Below the pieces are notes generated by a model that was not told the DNA's origin, did not search any database, and saw nothing but the letters and a program-made list of their open reading frames with translations. From assembly GCA_030538175.1 (NCBI GenBank), contig JAUNUL010000007.1:1-23559 (forward strand): DNA of 23,559 nt. The letters run 5' to 3'. The DNA is from Propionibacteriaceae bacterium (GTDB taxonomy: Bacteria; Actinomycetota; Actinomycetes; Propionibacteriales; Propionibacteriaceae). A program made the position numbers and the translations under genes. The stretch's first letter is position 1, and each line of letters begins with the position of its first letter. Positions 1 through 7,095 of the stretch are shown here, piece after piece.

Positions 1-1
1 C

Positions 2-493
2 GCTCCTCACCACCGCCTCCGCATCTTCATCCTCGCCCACCGCACGCTTCCGCACCCCACTCGCCTCGGACTCAACTCGCGGCGGGGAGACCCTCGATCA
101 AGTTCGGGCAAGACGCGGAACGATCGCGCTGTCGCACCAGATCATCGACTTCGCGCTCCACGGACCGGCTGGCTCACCGAACAAGAGGGGCGAGTCGGAG
201 ACGCTGTGGTCGCTGATCGACGGACTGTTCAACGCTGGGGACGGTACGCCGACGCCATCACCCGATGGGAACACATCACCAGACGACCGGCCCCGGCCCC
301 AGCCCTCGTGAACGACTTAGATGGCCCCCGGCCGGCCCCGGCGTTCGTCGAATGGCTGATGGGCCTGCCGCCTGGATGGGTCACCGGTACCGGGGTGTTG
401 ACACCGAACCAGCAGATCACTGCTCTCGGAAACGGCGTCCTGCCACTTCAGGCAGCGCGAGCCCTAGAGGTCTTGGCGCGCGGGAGTGAATGA
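2..493 (+). CDS. DNA cytosine-5 methyltransferase, C-terminal fragment (5' end outside window)
   Basis: The reading frame is open from base 2 to the TGA at 491-493, so the gene enters from the left. The visible part begins with a HHRLRIFILAHR segment, as in the stretch that follows the catalytic core of C5 methyltransferases. It then carries a variable region and ends with EWLMGLPPGWVT followed by LGNGVLPLQAARAL. That matches the C-terminal motif IX/X region (GN-V motif) of actinobacterial and phage Dcm-type enzymes. The catalytic PC motif and SAM-binding motifs would lie upstream, so catalytic competence cannot be judged. Such enzymes methylate the C5 position of cytosine and on mobile elements often protect against host restriction. 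An internal ATG at 206 is not the real start. The gene converges with the small gene at 519-734 across a 25-bp gap. Confidence 0.8.
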   Translation, partial: APHHRLRIFILAHRTLPHPTRLGLNSRRGDPRSSSGKTRNDRAVAPDHRLRAPRTGWLTEQEGRVGDAVVADRRTVQRWGRYADAITRWEHITRRPAPAPALVNDLDGPRPAPAFVEWLMGLPPGWVTGTGVLTPNQQITALGNGVLPLQAARALEVLARGSE

Positions 494-518
494 CACTCAC
501 CAGGCAGGCGAAAGAGTT

Positions 519-734
519 TCACCATCGCTTCTTGAGGTACTCCGAATCGACATCGACATCCACCTCAGTGTCGCCGAACATCCCACTTATTGTGAAGTGA
601 ACACGACAGCTTGAGCCGCTCCAATTGGAGCTCAAGACAACCCCTTTGGAGCCTGCGGGCACGTCCTGGGAGAAAAAGCCACCGCTGATCTTGACGACGG
701 ATTCGACCTTGTCGCCTTGTGAGAATGACGCCAC
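519..734 (-). CDS. Small hypothetical protein (71 aa), last gene of the toxin array
   Basis: The start is GTG at 734, giving 71 residues. I do not recognise the family. The sequence alternates hydrophobic and polar residues as in a small beta barrel. It has an N-terminal GDKVESVVKISGG, a PAGSKGVVLSS turn reminiscent of KOW/SH3-like folds, and an acidic TEVDVDVDSEY stretch near the C-terminus. There is no signal peptide or membrane segment. It lies 62 bp downstream of the 62-aa gene and on the same strand as the ADP-ribosyltransferase toxin gene. Position at the 3' end of a toxin operon makes an immunity or accessory role possible, but that is inference from location only. Coding reality is supported by the balanced composition and by its place in a collinear array. 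Confidence 0.6.
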   Translation of the reverse strand: MASFSQGDKVESVVKISGGFFSQDVPAGSKGVVLSSNWSGSSCRVHFTISGMFGDTEVDVDVDSEYLKKRW

Positions 735-796
735 GATCTAGTGCTCTCTGTTTGCTGTAGCAGTGATGGATCGCAGGAAAGGGCGTGTGGGCTGGT

Positions 797-985
797 TCAT
801 TTGTCGCCCTGATCCAGGCTGTCCGATACCGGCTCAGCGATCGCCCCAGCGAACTTGTCGCTCGTGAGCACCTTGCGCTCGTTGACTGGCACAGCAGAGA
901 TTTGCGCGAGAAACTCCCGAGCAAGAGCATCTGCTGCCGCTGCCTCCTCTGGGGTAGGCAGAGGGCGCTTGTTTTCCTCATCCAT
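797..985 (-). CDS. Small acidic protein (62 aa) coupled to the ADP-ribosyltransferase gene; immunity candidate
   Basis: The ATG at 985 lies one base beyond the TGA of the toxin gene. A GGAGG ribosome-binding site is embedded in the last codons of the toxin, so translation is probably coupled. The 62-residue product has a charged N-terminus (MDEENKRPLPTPEE), an Ala-rich predicted helix around residues 14-30, and a polar C-terminus. It has no membrane segment or signal peptide. No family is recognised. Genes placed directly after polymorphic toxin genes usually encode the cognate immunity protein. At 62 aa this one is short for an ADP-ribosyltransferase inhibitor, so a chaperone or adaptor role is an alternative. 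The toxin-immunity reading is inferred from gene order alone. Confidence 0.7.
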   Translation of the reverse strand: MDEENKRPLPTPEEAAAADALAREFLAQISAVPVNERKVLTSDKFAGAIAEPVSDSLDQGDK

Positions 986-986
986 T

Positions 987-1772
987 TCAAACCTCCATCA
1001 TGATGATGACTTGCTTACCTTCTTGCGGGCTGAAGAAGTTGCTGGTTACGAGAAACTCTGTCCCTTTGTCGAAAAGGACCTCAGATTCTGCGTAGTGCGA
1101 GTACGGCGAAACATCCTTGCCGTGCTTGGAGATCACTAGGAACAGGGTGTTGCCTGGGAACGCCGATTTGGGGTCCGAGCTCGTGCTCGTGAACCCCGCC
1201 TCTGGATGCACGGCACCCGGCACATAACTTGCGATCTGCTCAGAAGAGAGTGTCGTCCCCCGAAACACGGGGCCGGTTCGATCCGGCAGCTTCGCCAGCG
1301 CATCTGATATTGCCTCTGCTCTTTGGCTCGTGTCCGATGACATAGCCGCACCTCCTCGGAGTGATTCGTTGATCGAGCGGAAGCCCGATCCCGTGTAGTC
1401 GCCGAGGGCGGCGACATCGGCTGAATTCAGAACAGAGGTAGTCGAGCTAGAGCCATCGTAGCTACCCCCTGATCCGGAACCTCCACCGGCGCTGCCGCCC
1501 GTCCCGCCCCCGGCGTAGCGTGCAACGAACCCTTTACCCGCGAGCGCGGCTTGGTGAAGTTGCTGAGCTGCCTGCGACACCGAGCGTTGAGCCGACTGAA
1601 GCGCGGCGGCAGTGTTCTTACCGTCCGCGCGCCCAGAGCCTTGAGTCGCATTCGCCGCGCTCGATGCTGCCTGACCAAGCTGCCGAGCGTGCTGCGCCAA
1701 CCGGGCGGCGTGCTGCTCGGCATCCTTGGTCACTCCATCGAGCGTGACCAGTAGGTTCTGGAGCTCACTCAT
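987..1772 (-). CDS. ADP-ribosyltransferase toxin with WXG100/LXG-like N-terminal helical domain
   Basis: This 261-aa protein has three parts. Residues 1-85 are helical, Ala/Gln-rich and similar in length and register to the separate 86-aa protein encoded just upstream. Residues 86-112 are a Gly/Ser linker. Residues 115-261 look like an R-S-E class mono-ADP-ribosyltransferase: the FRG arginine is R171, the STS motif is S196-T197-S198 after a phenylalanine, and the ExE catalytic pair is E229-S-E231 followed by VLFDKGTEF. This arrangement fits the ADP-ribosyltransferase exoenzyme family (PF03496-like), which uses NAD+ and commonly modifies arginine. All expected catalytic residues are present. 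A start at 1772 leaves only a weak ribosome-binding site. The layout is that of an exported polymorphic toxin, with an N-terminal trafficking domain and a C-terminal toxic domain. The target is unknown. Confidence 0.88.
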   Translation of the reverse strand: MSELQNLLVTLDGVTKDAEQHAARLAQHARQLGQAASSAANATQGSGRADGKNTAAALQSAQRSVSQAAQQLHQAALAGKGFVARYAGGGTGGSAGGGSGSGGSYDGSSSTTSVLNSADVAALGDYTGSGFRSINESLRGGAAMSSDTSQRAEAISDALAKLPDRTGPVFRGTTLSSEQIASYVPGAVHPEAGFTSTSSDPKSAFPGNTLFLVISKHGKDVSPYSHYAESEVLFDKGTEFLVTSNFFSPQEGKQVIIMMEV

Positions 1773-1797
1773 GAGGGCGTGCCATCGCCTATGCGAC

Positions 1798-2058
1798 TCA
1801 GAGCGATGACGCGAACTTGCTTGCGGCTTGGGAAGCCTGTTGCAACGCTCCGATCGCTGCGTCGAGTTGCTTCTCGGCTGCTTGCAGCGACTGGATCATG
1901 TCCTTGTCGACGCCCTGTGCGCTGCCCCCGATAGTTGCCTGCACCTGATTCACCGCCTGCGAGAACTTCGACTTGAACCCGGTAAGACCCGCGGCCGTCG
2001 ACTTCGCGTCGCTGGCAATGCTGGTGAGCTGCTGCTTCACACCACTGAGTTGAGACAT
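1798..2058 (-). CDS. WXG100/ESAT-6-like small helical protein (86 aa)
   Basis: The 86-aa length, lack of signal peptide and two amphipathic helices separated by a Gly-containing turn (IGGSAQG, about residues 43-49) fit the helical-hairpin WXG100 superfamily. The canonical W-x-G tripeptide is absent, so this is a divergent member. An AAAGGG ribosome-binding site precedes the ATG at 2058. In type VII secretion such proteins form dimers with each other or with the N-terminal domain of larger substrates and are recognised by the EccC/EssC FtsK-like ATPase. Here the gene sits between an FtsK-like ATPase with its membrane protein and the toxin gene. The toxin's N-terminus is similar, so the likely job is secretion partner or co-substrate of the toxin. 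The family call is by size, helix pattern and context, not by a diagnostic motif. Confidence 0.75.
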   Translation of the reverse strand: MSQLSGVKQQLTSIASDAKSTAAGLTGFKSKFSQAVNQVQATIGGSAQGVDKDMIQSLQAAEKQLDAAIGALQQASQAASKFASSL

Positions 2059-2075
2059 TTCTGCCCTTTCGGTTC

Positions 2076-2702
2076 TTAGTTTCCGCTGACGAGTAGTACG
2101 ACAACGAGGATGGTTGCCGCGACGACGATGGCCGCGACGGTTGAGGAGAGGATCAGCGTGCGCTTCCGCCGCTGTGCAGCGAGTTCGGCTTGGGCCTTGG
2201 CCTCGGCCTCCCGTGCTGCTGCATCGGCCTGTTCTTGACGGATGCGGTCCTGGCGAAGCTTGAGCGCGAGCGCCGCCTGCTGGCCGGCCTGCGCACGACT
2301 TGCCGCGTCGGCTTTCGCCTGCGCAGCTGACCGTGCCGATGCTTTGATCGCTGAGTCGACGGCCGAAGCAGCGCGAGTGTGGGAGCCAATTGACTCGCGT
2401 ATCGCGTCTTCATCGCCGCTCTTGGCTGGTTCGGGTCGAACCTGGGGAGGAAGGAGCACGTTGTGCGCCTTGAGAGATTCGACTGCTGACGAGTAACGGG
2501 AGTCTGCGGTGCGGCGGAGGCTCGCCAGTCGGGTTTGTGACTGCTTGAGATCACCGTCTGCCGCCCGCTTCGCACTCGCGGACGCCTCGTCTGCCAACGC
2601 GAGCCCTGAGTTGACCTGGGCCGGAATCTGGATCAGCGCAGTGAGCGCTCGCTCGTAATCGTCGTAGGTCGGGTCGACGGCTCGCATCACGGGATTTACC
2701 AC
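2076..2702 (-). CDS. Coiled-coil protein with C-terminal transmembrane anchor
   Basis: About 208 aa. The proposed start is GTG at 2702, preceded at good distance by GGCAGGTG. A TTG at 2717 would add five residues and overlap the FtsK-like gene by 13 bases, and an ATG lies six codons inside. The middle of the protein (about residues 95-180) is very rich in Ala, Gln, Arg and Glu with heptad-like spacing (RQDRIRQEQADAAAREAEAK), indicating a long coiled coil. A basic RRKR patch then precedes a hydrophobic helix at about 182-204, ending four residues before the stop. It is therefore a tail-anchored or single-pass protein with a cytoplasmic coiled coil. It lies between the FtsK-like ATPase and the WXG-like gene. 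It could be the membrane partner of the ATPase, taking a role usually played by Ecc membrane proteins. No known family is recognised. Confidence 0.8.
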   Translation of the reverse strand: MVNPVMRAVDPTYDDYERALTALIQIPAQVNSGLALADEASASAKRAADGDLKQSQTRLASLRRTADSRYSSAVESLKAHNVLLPPQVRPEPAKSGDEDAIRESIGSHTRAASAVDSAIKASARSAAQAKADAASRAQAGQQAALALKLRQDRIRQEQADAAAREAEAKAQAELAAQRRKRTLILSSTVAAIVVAATILVVVLLVSGN

Positions 2703-2704
2703 AT

Positions 2705-5455
2705 CTACACCTGCCAATCAGACTTGGCGATGGTCGATGCATCGCGTGTGGTGATGGGAGCGAACGGGATGATCGTCGTCGGTTCGGGCAACTGCGTCCG
2801 GTCGGCAAGGAGGCCACGATTGTCGCGCACTGACCAGTTCACAAACGGGCCAAGGAACTCTTGCACGCTGCTCTGATCCAGTCGAAGCATGAGTAGGGCA
2901 TCGATGAATCCTTCGCCCCCGAACCCGATATGTGAATTAAACGTGGCAGCGTTCGCCCACCAGCCGAGGAGGTGGATGTGCTTAGCCGATCCCATGCGAA
3001 GAATCTGCTGAAGGTCTTCCGAGGGCTTGCGCGCGAACATGTCGGGCACATCGAGCACGGTGGCTCGGTCTAGCCCGAAACCAAAGATATAGCGGGGCTC
3101 GGACTCCACTTCCCGCGAATCGAGGTCGGCCACGACTTCCTGAAGGTAACTTGCCACTTCCGCCCGTGATACCCGTCGAACCGGGTATCCGATTGACTCC
3201 ATCATCAGGAGCCAATGCGAATGGTTGTTTCGCGCGAGCGTTTTCTCATCGAGCATGTCCAGGCTCACGAACTCAGCGTTGCCCGCTGGGTGCTGTAACG
3301 CCAGCGAGATTGCTGCTGACTGTAGGGCTCCAATCGCGTTGTTGACTGGGTCGTCGCCCGCCTCGATTCCGCCGGCTTCCCCGGCGCCGAGGATGGCGAG
3401 GTGACGGCCCGGCTCCGCTGCCAGAGGGATGCCGAGTGGTTCGTCAGTCACTTCGATTGGATACCCAAGTAGTGCGACGGGCGCGGCACCCGACGTCGAT
3501 ATGGACGTGCGGATTCGTCGGAGCGAGTCAGCTGCGTCGCCGACGCGAGCCTGGCGGCTACCATCGAACACCAAGGGGCGCGCGACCCGATCCCTCACCT
3601 CCCGCCACCAATCACGGCGCAGGTGCGTCAGTTCGCCGTCATCAGCGACCGCTACGGTAATCTGCCGGTTCGAGTCGACGAGGCCGTAATCGAGATTGAG
3701 AATAGCCTCGCCTCGCGCACGCAACCGTGCCGCTGCGTCGTTTCCCTGCCCGAGGGTTGCGAAGGACTCCTGAACTGCGTTCTTCAGAGCGAGTCTGATC
3801 GGGAACTGCGCGAAAATCCCGCCCTCGCGTGTCATAAGGGCCGAGATACCTGAAATGGTCTGGGAAGCCAAGATTAGGTGAATGCCGTACGAGCGCCCAC
3901 GCCGGGCGATGCCTTCGAGCAGTTGCGCAGCTTCCTCGGCGGTTTTGTCGTTGGGTTCGAACATCATGTGGAACTCGTCAACCATCACTACGATCCGTGG
4001 CATTCGAGCGTCTGGCACGGCAGCCCGATAGCGGGAGATGTTGTCGCCGTACGGACGGAATAGCTTTGCCCGGCGCGAGAACTCCGTCTCGACGTGCTTC
4101 AACACCGCCAGACCGAACTCGCGGTCACTCTCCAGCCCGAGAACCCGAGCGTGCGGTAGGAAGTCGGGTGAGCCCGGCGTTGGTGCCATCGGGTACAGGG
4201 TGACCCCCTCTTTGTAGTCGAGGAGATAGAATTCCAGTTCGTCCGGCGAGTATCGCTGGGCGAGGCTATGCACGATCACCTTGAGCAGGTTGGATTTGCC
4301 CTGGCCGACGGCACCGGTGACGAGGATGTTGTGTCGCTGATCCGTTTCGTCTCCGAGGGTGACCTCGGCGATGCTCGGCCCTGAGACACCCACGGAAAAG
4401 CGCAGGCGCGCGGCGCTGCTGTCGGTCCACTTCTGCTTGAGTGGCTGAACGCGCTCGAAGGGCACCGCCGGCGCGGAGGCCAGTGCAGCTCTTGTGGCGA
4501 GTCCATCGACATCGCGAGCGAGCGCGGCGCGGTCCTTGCTCGCGATCTTGAGCGCGAACTCGGGATGCTGCGTCCACCGAAGCATCTTGTTCTGTTCACG
4601 AATCGTGGTTCCCAGAGAATCTAGGAGTCCGTCCCGCCACCACTCAGGTTTGCCCTCATGTCCGGGCGAGACCGCGAAGATGAAGGCCACGCCGGCGGGG
4701 GTCCCAGCTTGTGCGAGCGCAACAATCTGGCGATGGAGAGATTCATCGATGCCAGCCGGGTAGTCGGCAAGAACGACAAGCCTGAAGCGTTCGATTGGGT
4801 GGCCGGCCTTGGCGCGGAAGTCGATCAGCGAGGATGACACCCCGCGTAGCGTTTCGTTGATGCGTTGGACGTCGGTGACAAGACCGCGCACCTCGCGTTC
4901 GAAGTCGGCCGGCGAACTGAGCACGCGCAGTGACTCATCTGAGATTTGACGGAGGGTGCTGAACGGCGCCATCACCGACGAAAGGTTCGGATCGTACGCG
5001 ATCAGGTCGAGCTGACCCGGTGCCGTGCCGCTCAGGGCCCCCCATACGATGCTCTCGATCAGGTCGCTACGCCGCTCCGCTGAGACATCGAGCACCACGT
5101 TCCCTCTCCCGAGCAACGGGAGTAGAAGTGGGGCACTAACTTCCGAGTTGACGCCCGAGGATGAGCCGTCAACAGAGAGCTGGCCGAGAGCAACGTATTC
5201 GGCGACATCGAGCGGCCCAGCATCGCTTCGCAGCAGAACTTCGGCGACGTCCCGCGCGCGCAAGCTGTGTTCCGACACTGATTGTGCTGCCTTGTTTCGG
5301 ACAACAGCCTGCTGCTTGGAGAGTGCTGCCTGAGCCCGCTGGTAGGCGCTGTCCCTGGCGGCCTCGGCAGTTGAACTCGCCGCGGCGAGCACTCCCAGCA
5401 ACCGCGCGTGCGACGCGCGAAGCTCCTGGGCCGCGGCTTCAAGCTTCGTCGTCAT
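2705..5455 (-). CDS. FtsK/SpoIIIE-type ATPase with EccC-like multi-domain layout
   Basis: A 916-aa protein. The central ATPase carries Walker A GAVGQGKS at 381-388, Walker B IVVMVDEF ending at 495 with D493-E494, and a SQT sensor-like motif at 531-533, as in the FtsK/SpoIIIE/EccC branch. Residues 75-325 (VAEYVALGQL to about ALARDVDG) and about 655-890 look like further FtsK-type folds without functional P-loops; the last has ILGAGEAGG at 688-696 where a Walker A would be. Three ATPase-like modules in series recall EccC/EssC of type VII secretion. No N-terminal membrane helices are seen; residues 1-75 form an Ala-rich coiled coil instead. It overlaps the grpE 3' end by 17 bases without its own clear ribosome-binding site, so coupling is likely. 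A DNA-translocating role cannot be excluded, but the WXG-like and toxin neighbours favour protein export. Confidence 0.9.
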   Translation of the reverse strand: MTTKLEAAAQELRASHARLLGVLAAASSTAEAARDSAYQRAQAALSKQQAVVRNKAAQSVSEHSLRARDVAEVLLRSDAGPLDVAEYVALGQLSVDGSSSGVNSEVSAPLLLPLLGRGNVVLDVSAERRSDLIESIVWGALSGTAPGQLDLIAYDPNLSSVMAPFSTLRQISDESLRVLSSPADFEREVRGLVTDVQRINETLRGVSSSLIDFRAKAGHPIERFRLVVLADYPAGIDESLHRQIVALAQAGTPAGVAFIFAVSPGHEGKPEWWRDGLLDSLGTTIREQNKMLRWTQHPEFALKIASKDRAALARDVDGLATRAALASAPAVPFERVQPLKQKWTDSSAARLRFSVGVSGPSIAEVTLGDETDQRHNILVTGAVGQGKSNLLKVIVHSLAQRYSPDELEFYLLDYKEGVTLYPMAPTPGSPDFLPHARVLGLESDREFGLAVLKHVETEFSRRAKLFRPYGDNISRYRAAVPDARMPRIVVMVDEFHMMFEPNDKTAEEAAQLLEGIARRGRSYGIHLILASQTISGISALMTREGGIFAQFPIRLALKNAVQESFATLGQGNDAAARLRARGEAILNLDYGLVDSNRQITVAVADDGELTHLRRDWWREVRDRVARPLVFDGSRQARVGDAADSLRRIRTSISTSGAAPVALLGYPIEVTDEPLGIPLAAEPGRHLAILGAGEAGGIEAGDDPVNNAIGALQSAAISLALQHPAGNAEFVSLDMLDEKTLARNNHSHWLLMMESIGYPVRRVSRAEVASYLQEVVADLDSREVESEPRYIFGFGLDRATVLDVPDMFARKPSEDLQQILRMGSAKHIHLLGWWANAATFNSHIGFGGEGFIDALLMLRLDQSSVQEFLGPFVNWSVRDNRGLLADRTQLPEPTTIIPFAPITTRDASTIAKSDWQV

Positions 5456-5927
5456 CAGCCAACACAGCGACTGTTACCTGGGCGGGTCGAAGTAGCCGGT
5501 CGCCTAACAGATAACCTTTCCGCGCCACCGCGACGATACTGTTCGCAGGGAACTGCTCGCTCGCGCGCACCGTGTCCACGATCTGGTGCACTCTCGCATC
5601 GAAGGCGCCCGAGTCGTCGACCTCGATAAGATCGCGCCGGTAGAACACCTCCAGCAGCTCCTCGACAACAGAGTCGACCAAGTCCGGCGAAGGCGGCTCG
5701 GTCTGAAGCCGATCCACAGCCAGTAGAACCTCTTTGAAGAGCGACTCGAGCTGACGGTACCGAAGCACGTCGGTCACAGAACGAGACTGCTCCTGGATGC
5801 TCTCGATGAGGGCATTCTTCCCTTTGTCCTCGATCAGACGCCGCTGGAACAGGTCACGTAGTTGGGCTACTTCCTCGCGGACTTCCCGGATCGAGTCCGC
5901 CACCTGGGCGGTGTCCTGGTCGGTCAT
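5439..5927 (-). CDS. grpE: GrpE-family nucleotide exchange factor
   Basis: A 162-aa protein starting at ATG 5927 with a strong GAGGGGG ribosome-binding site. An upstream in-frame extension to 5996 overlaps the preceding gene and is not needed. The N-terminal two thirds are a long helix or coiled coil (residues 8-75). The C-terminus carries the GrpE beta-wing signature ARKGYLLGDRLLRPAQVTV at 135-153, preceded by EVFYRRDLIEV. GrpE releases ADP from Hsp70 during its chaperone cycle. This copy is shorter than housekeeping GrpE (about 190-220 aa). It lies in the same operon as an Hsp70 and a J-like protein, so it is probably a dedicated exchange factor for that Hsp70 rather than the general cellular one. 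It sits 11 bp after the J-like/TPR gene and overlaps the FtsK-like gene. Confidence 0.9.
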   Translation of the reverse strand: MTDQDTAQVADSIREVREEVAQLRDLFQRRLIEDKGKNALIESIQEQSRSVTDVLRYRQLESLFKEVLLAVDRLQTEPPSPDLVDSVVEELLEVFYRRDLIEVDDSGAFDARVHQIVDTVRASEQFPANSIVAVARKGYLLGDRLLRPAQVTVAVLADDDEA

Positions 5928-5938
5928 GATTGCCCCCT

Positions 5939-7063
5939 CTACTGAAGCCCCGTTTGGCGGACAAACGGGGACGATTGCTTCCAGTTCCACTTCCATCCAG
6001 GCATGCGGTGCGCATTCACCCAGAACACAACTGCACCGACAGCGGCAGCGATCAACAGGAGACCAACGAACGCCCCGCCGCCGCCAGTGCCAAGAAGCAC
6101 GAGACCGATGATCAGTGCAACAACCGCTCCGACACCCACCATCCCGGCACCCTCATACGACCAGAACTTCACGAGTTCGGCCTGCTGCATGTTCATTCGG
6201 ATCTCATTCACGTCGTTTCGGAAGTCGATGTCCGGAATCTGAAGAGAGTCGATGAGTGCCAGCTTTTCTTTGCTGTAGTTGAGCTGATTCTCTGAGAGGA
6301 TGCTCTGAGTCCCGTCGTGGTAGCTGGACCATGCTCGGGTGATCATGTCGGAGAGCGCCAGGCCGTAGAAGTACCGAATCAGTTCCGCGTCAGGCTGCTT
6401 CTCGTACGCCGTCTTGAGAATGCCGTGAGCCTTCTCGATATTGCCAAGGGCGCCCTCAGAGAGCCCGACGAAGGCGGAGTAATAGACGTTGTCAGGCTCA
6501 AGCTGGCTGGCTCTGGTGTATTCGGGGAGTGCCTTGGCCCAAATCCCGTTGTTCTTGTACAGGTCGCCGAGTTCGGCGTGGTAGGAAGCATCGTTTGGGT
6601 TGAGCCGAACTGCCTCGCTCAGCTCGAACTCCGCGTCGGCGTCATTGCCCAGCTGCACGGAGCTGAGCCCGCGGATGTACCACGCCTCGGGGTTCTCGCC
6701 CTGCTGGTCAGTGGCCTCGCGAGCGGCGTAGTTGGCTTGAGAGCTGTTGCCCTGAATGAGGTACTCGCGGGCAATCTGCAACCAGTCGCGGTCCTCCGCG
6801 GGGCCCGTTTGCGTTGGTTCAGGCGCCGAAACTTGCGCCGCAAGTTGCTGGTCGTAATCGTTACGCTTTGCCCTGTCCAACAAGATGGACTCGGCCTCGG
6901 CGAGGTTCTTAATGGTTTGCTCAGCGAGTTGGCGAGTTTCGAGTTTTGGGTGGCCGGTTCGAGGGGTCCATTCACGACGCCTCTCGGCTATCGCCTTCTG
7001 AACTTCATCCGCACTCGCGTCATTCGCGACGCCCAGAATGTTGTAGTAGTTGTCTAGAGCCAC
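5939..7063 (-). CDS. Membrane-anchored J-domain-like TPR protein
   Basis: A 374-aa protein. Residues 3-75 resemble a J domain (NYYNILGVANDASADEVQKA, then a helix ending RAKRNDYD), but the catalytic HPD tripeptide is missing; the equivalent loop reads TGHPKLE. Residues 92-225 contain at least three TPR units (for example EAWYIRGLSSVQLGNDADAE and SYHAELGDLYKNNGIWAKAL). Two hydrophobic helices follow at about 306-325 and 330-350, with a short basic/aromatic C-terminal tail. J proteins recruit Hsp70 and stimulate its ATPase through HPD, while TPRs bind peptides. Without HPD this copy may dock the Hsp70 or a client at the membrane without stimulating it. It lies 32 bp downstream of the Hsp70 gene and 11 bp upstream of grpE, completing a K-J-E set. 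Confidence 0.88.
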   Translation of the reverse strand: MALDNYYNILGVANDASADEVQKAIAERRREWTPRTGHPKLETRQLAEQTIKNLAEAESILLDRAKRNDYDQQLAAQVSAPEPTQTGPAEDRDWLQIAREYLIQGNSSQANYAAREATDQQGENPEAWYIRGLSSVQLGNDADAEFELSEAVRLNPNDASYHAELGDLYKNNGIWAKALPEYTRASQLEPDNVYYSAFVGLSEGALGNIEKAHGILKTAYEKQPDAELIRYFYGLALSDMITRAWSSYHDGTQSILSENQLNYSKEKLALIDSLQIPDIDFRNDVNEIRMNMQQAELVKFWSYEGAGMVGVGAVVALIIGLVLLGTGGGGAFVGLLLIAAAVGAVVFWVNAHRMPGWKWNWKQSSPFVRQTGLQ

Positions 7064-7095
7064 GAGAAGGCCACTCCTTGCTTGGTCGTCGGGTA

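Noticed and set aside
519..5455. Complete type VII (ESX or Esx/Yuk) secretion locus
   Set aside because: EccB, EccD, EccE, mycosin, EsaA and EssB are not encoded in the window; only an EccC-like ATPase and WXG-like proteins are present.
6317..7057. 246-aa plus-strand frame opposite the J-like/TPR gene
   Set aside because: There is no recognisable family or suitable ribosome-binding site; the TPR and membrane helices on the minus strand settle the coding strand.
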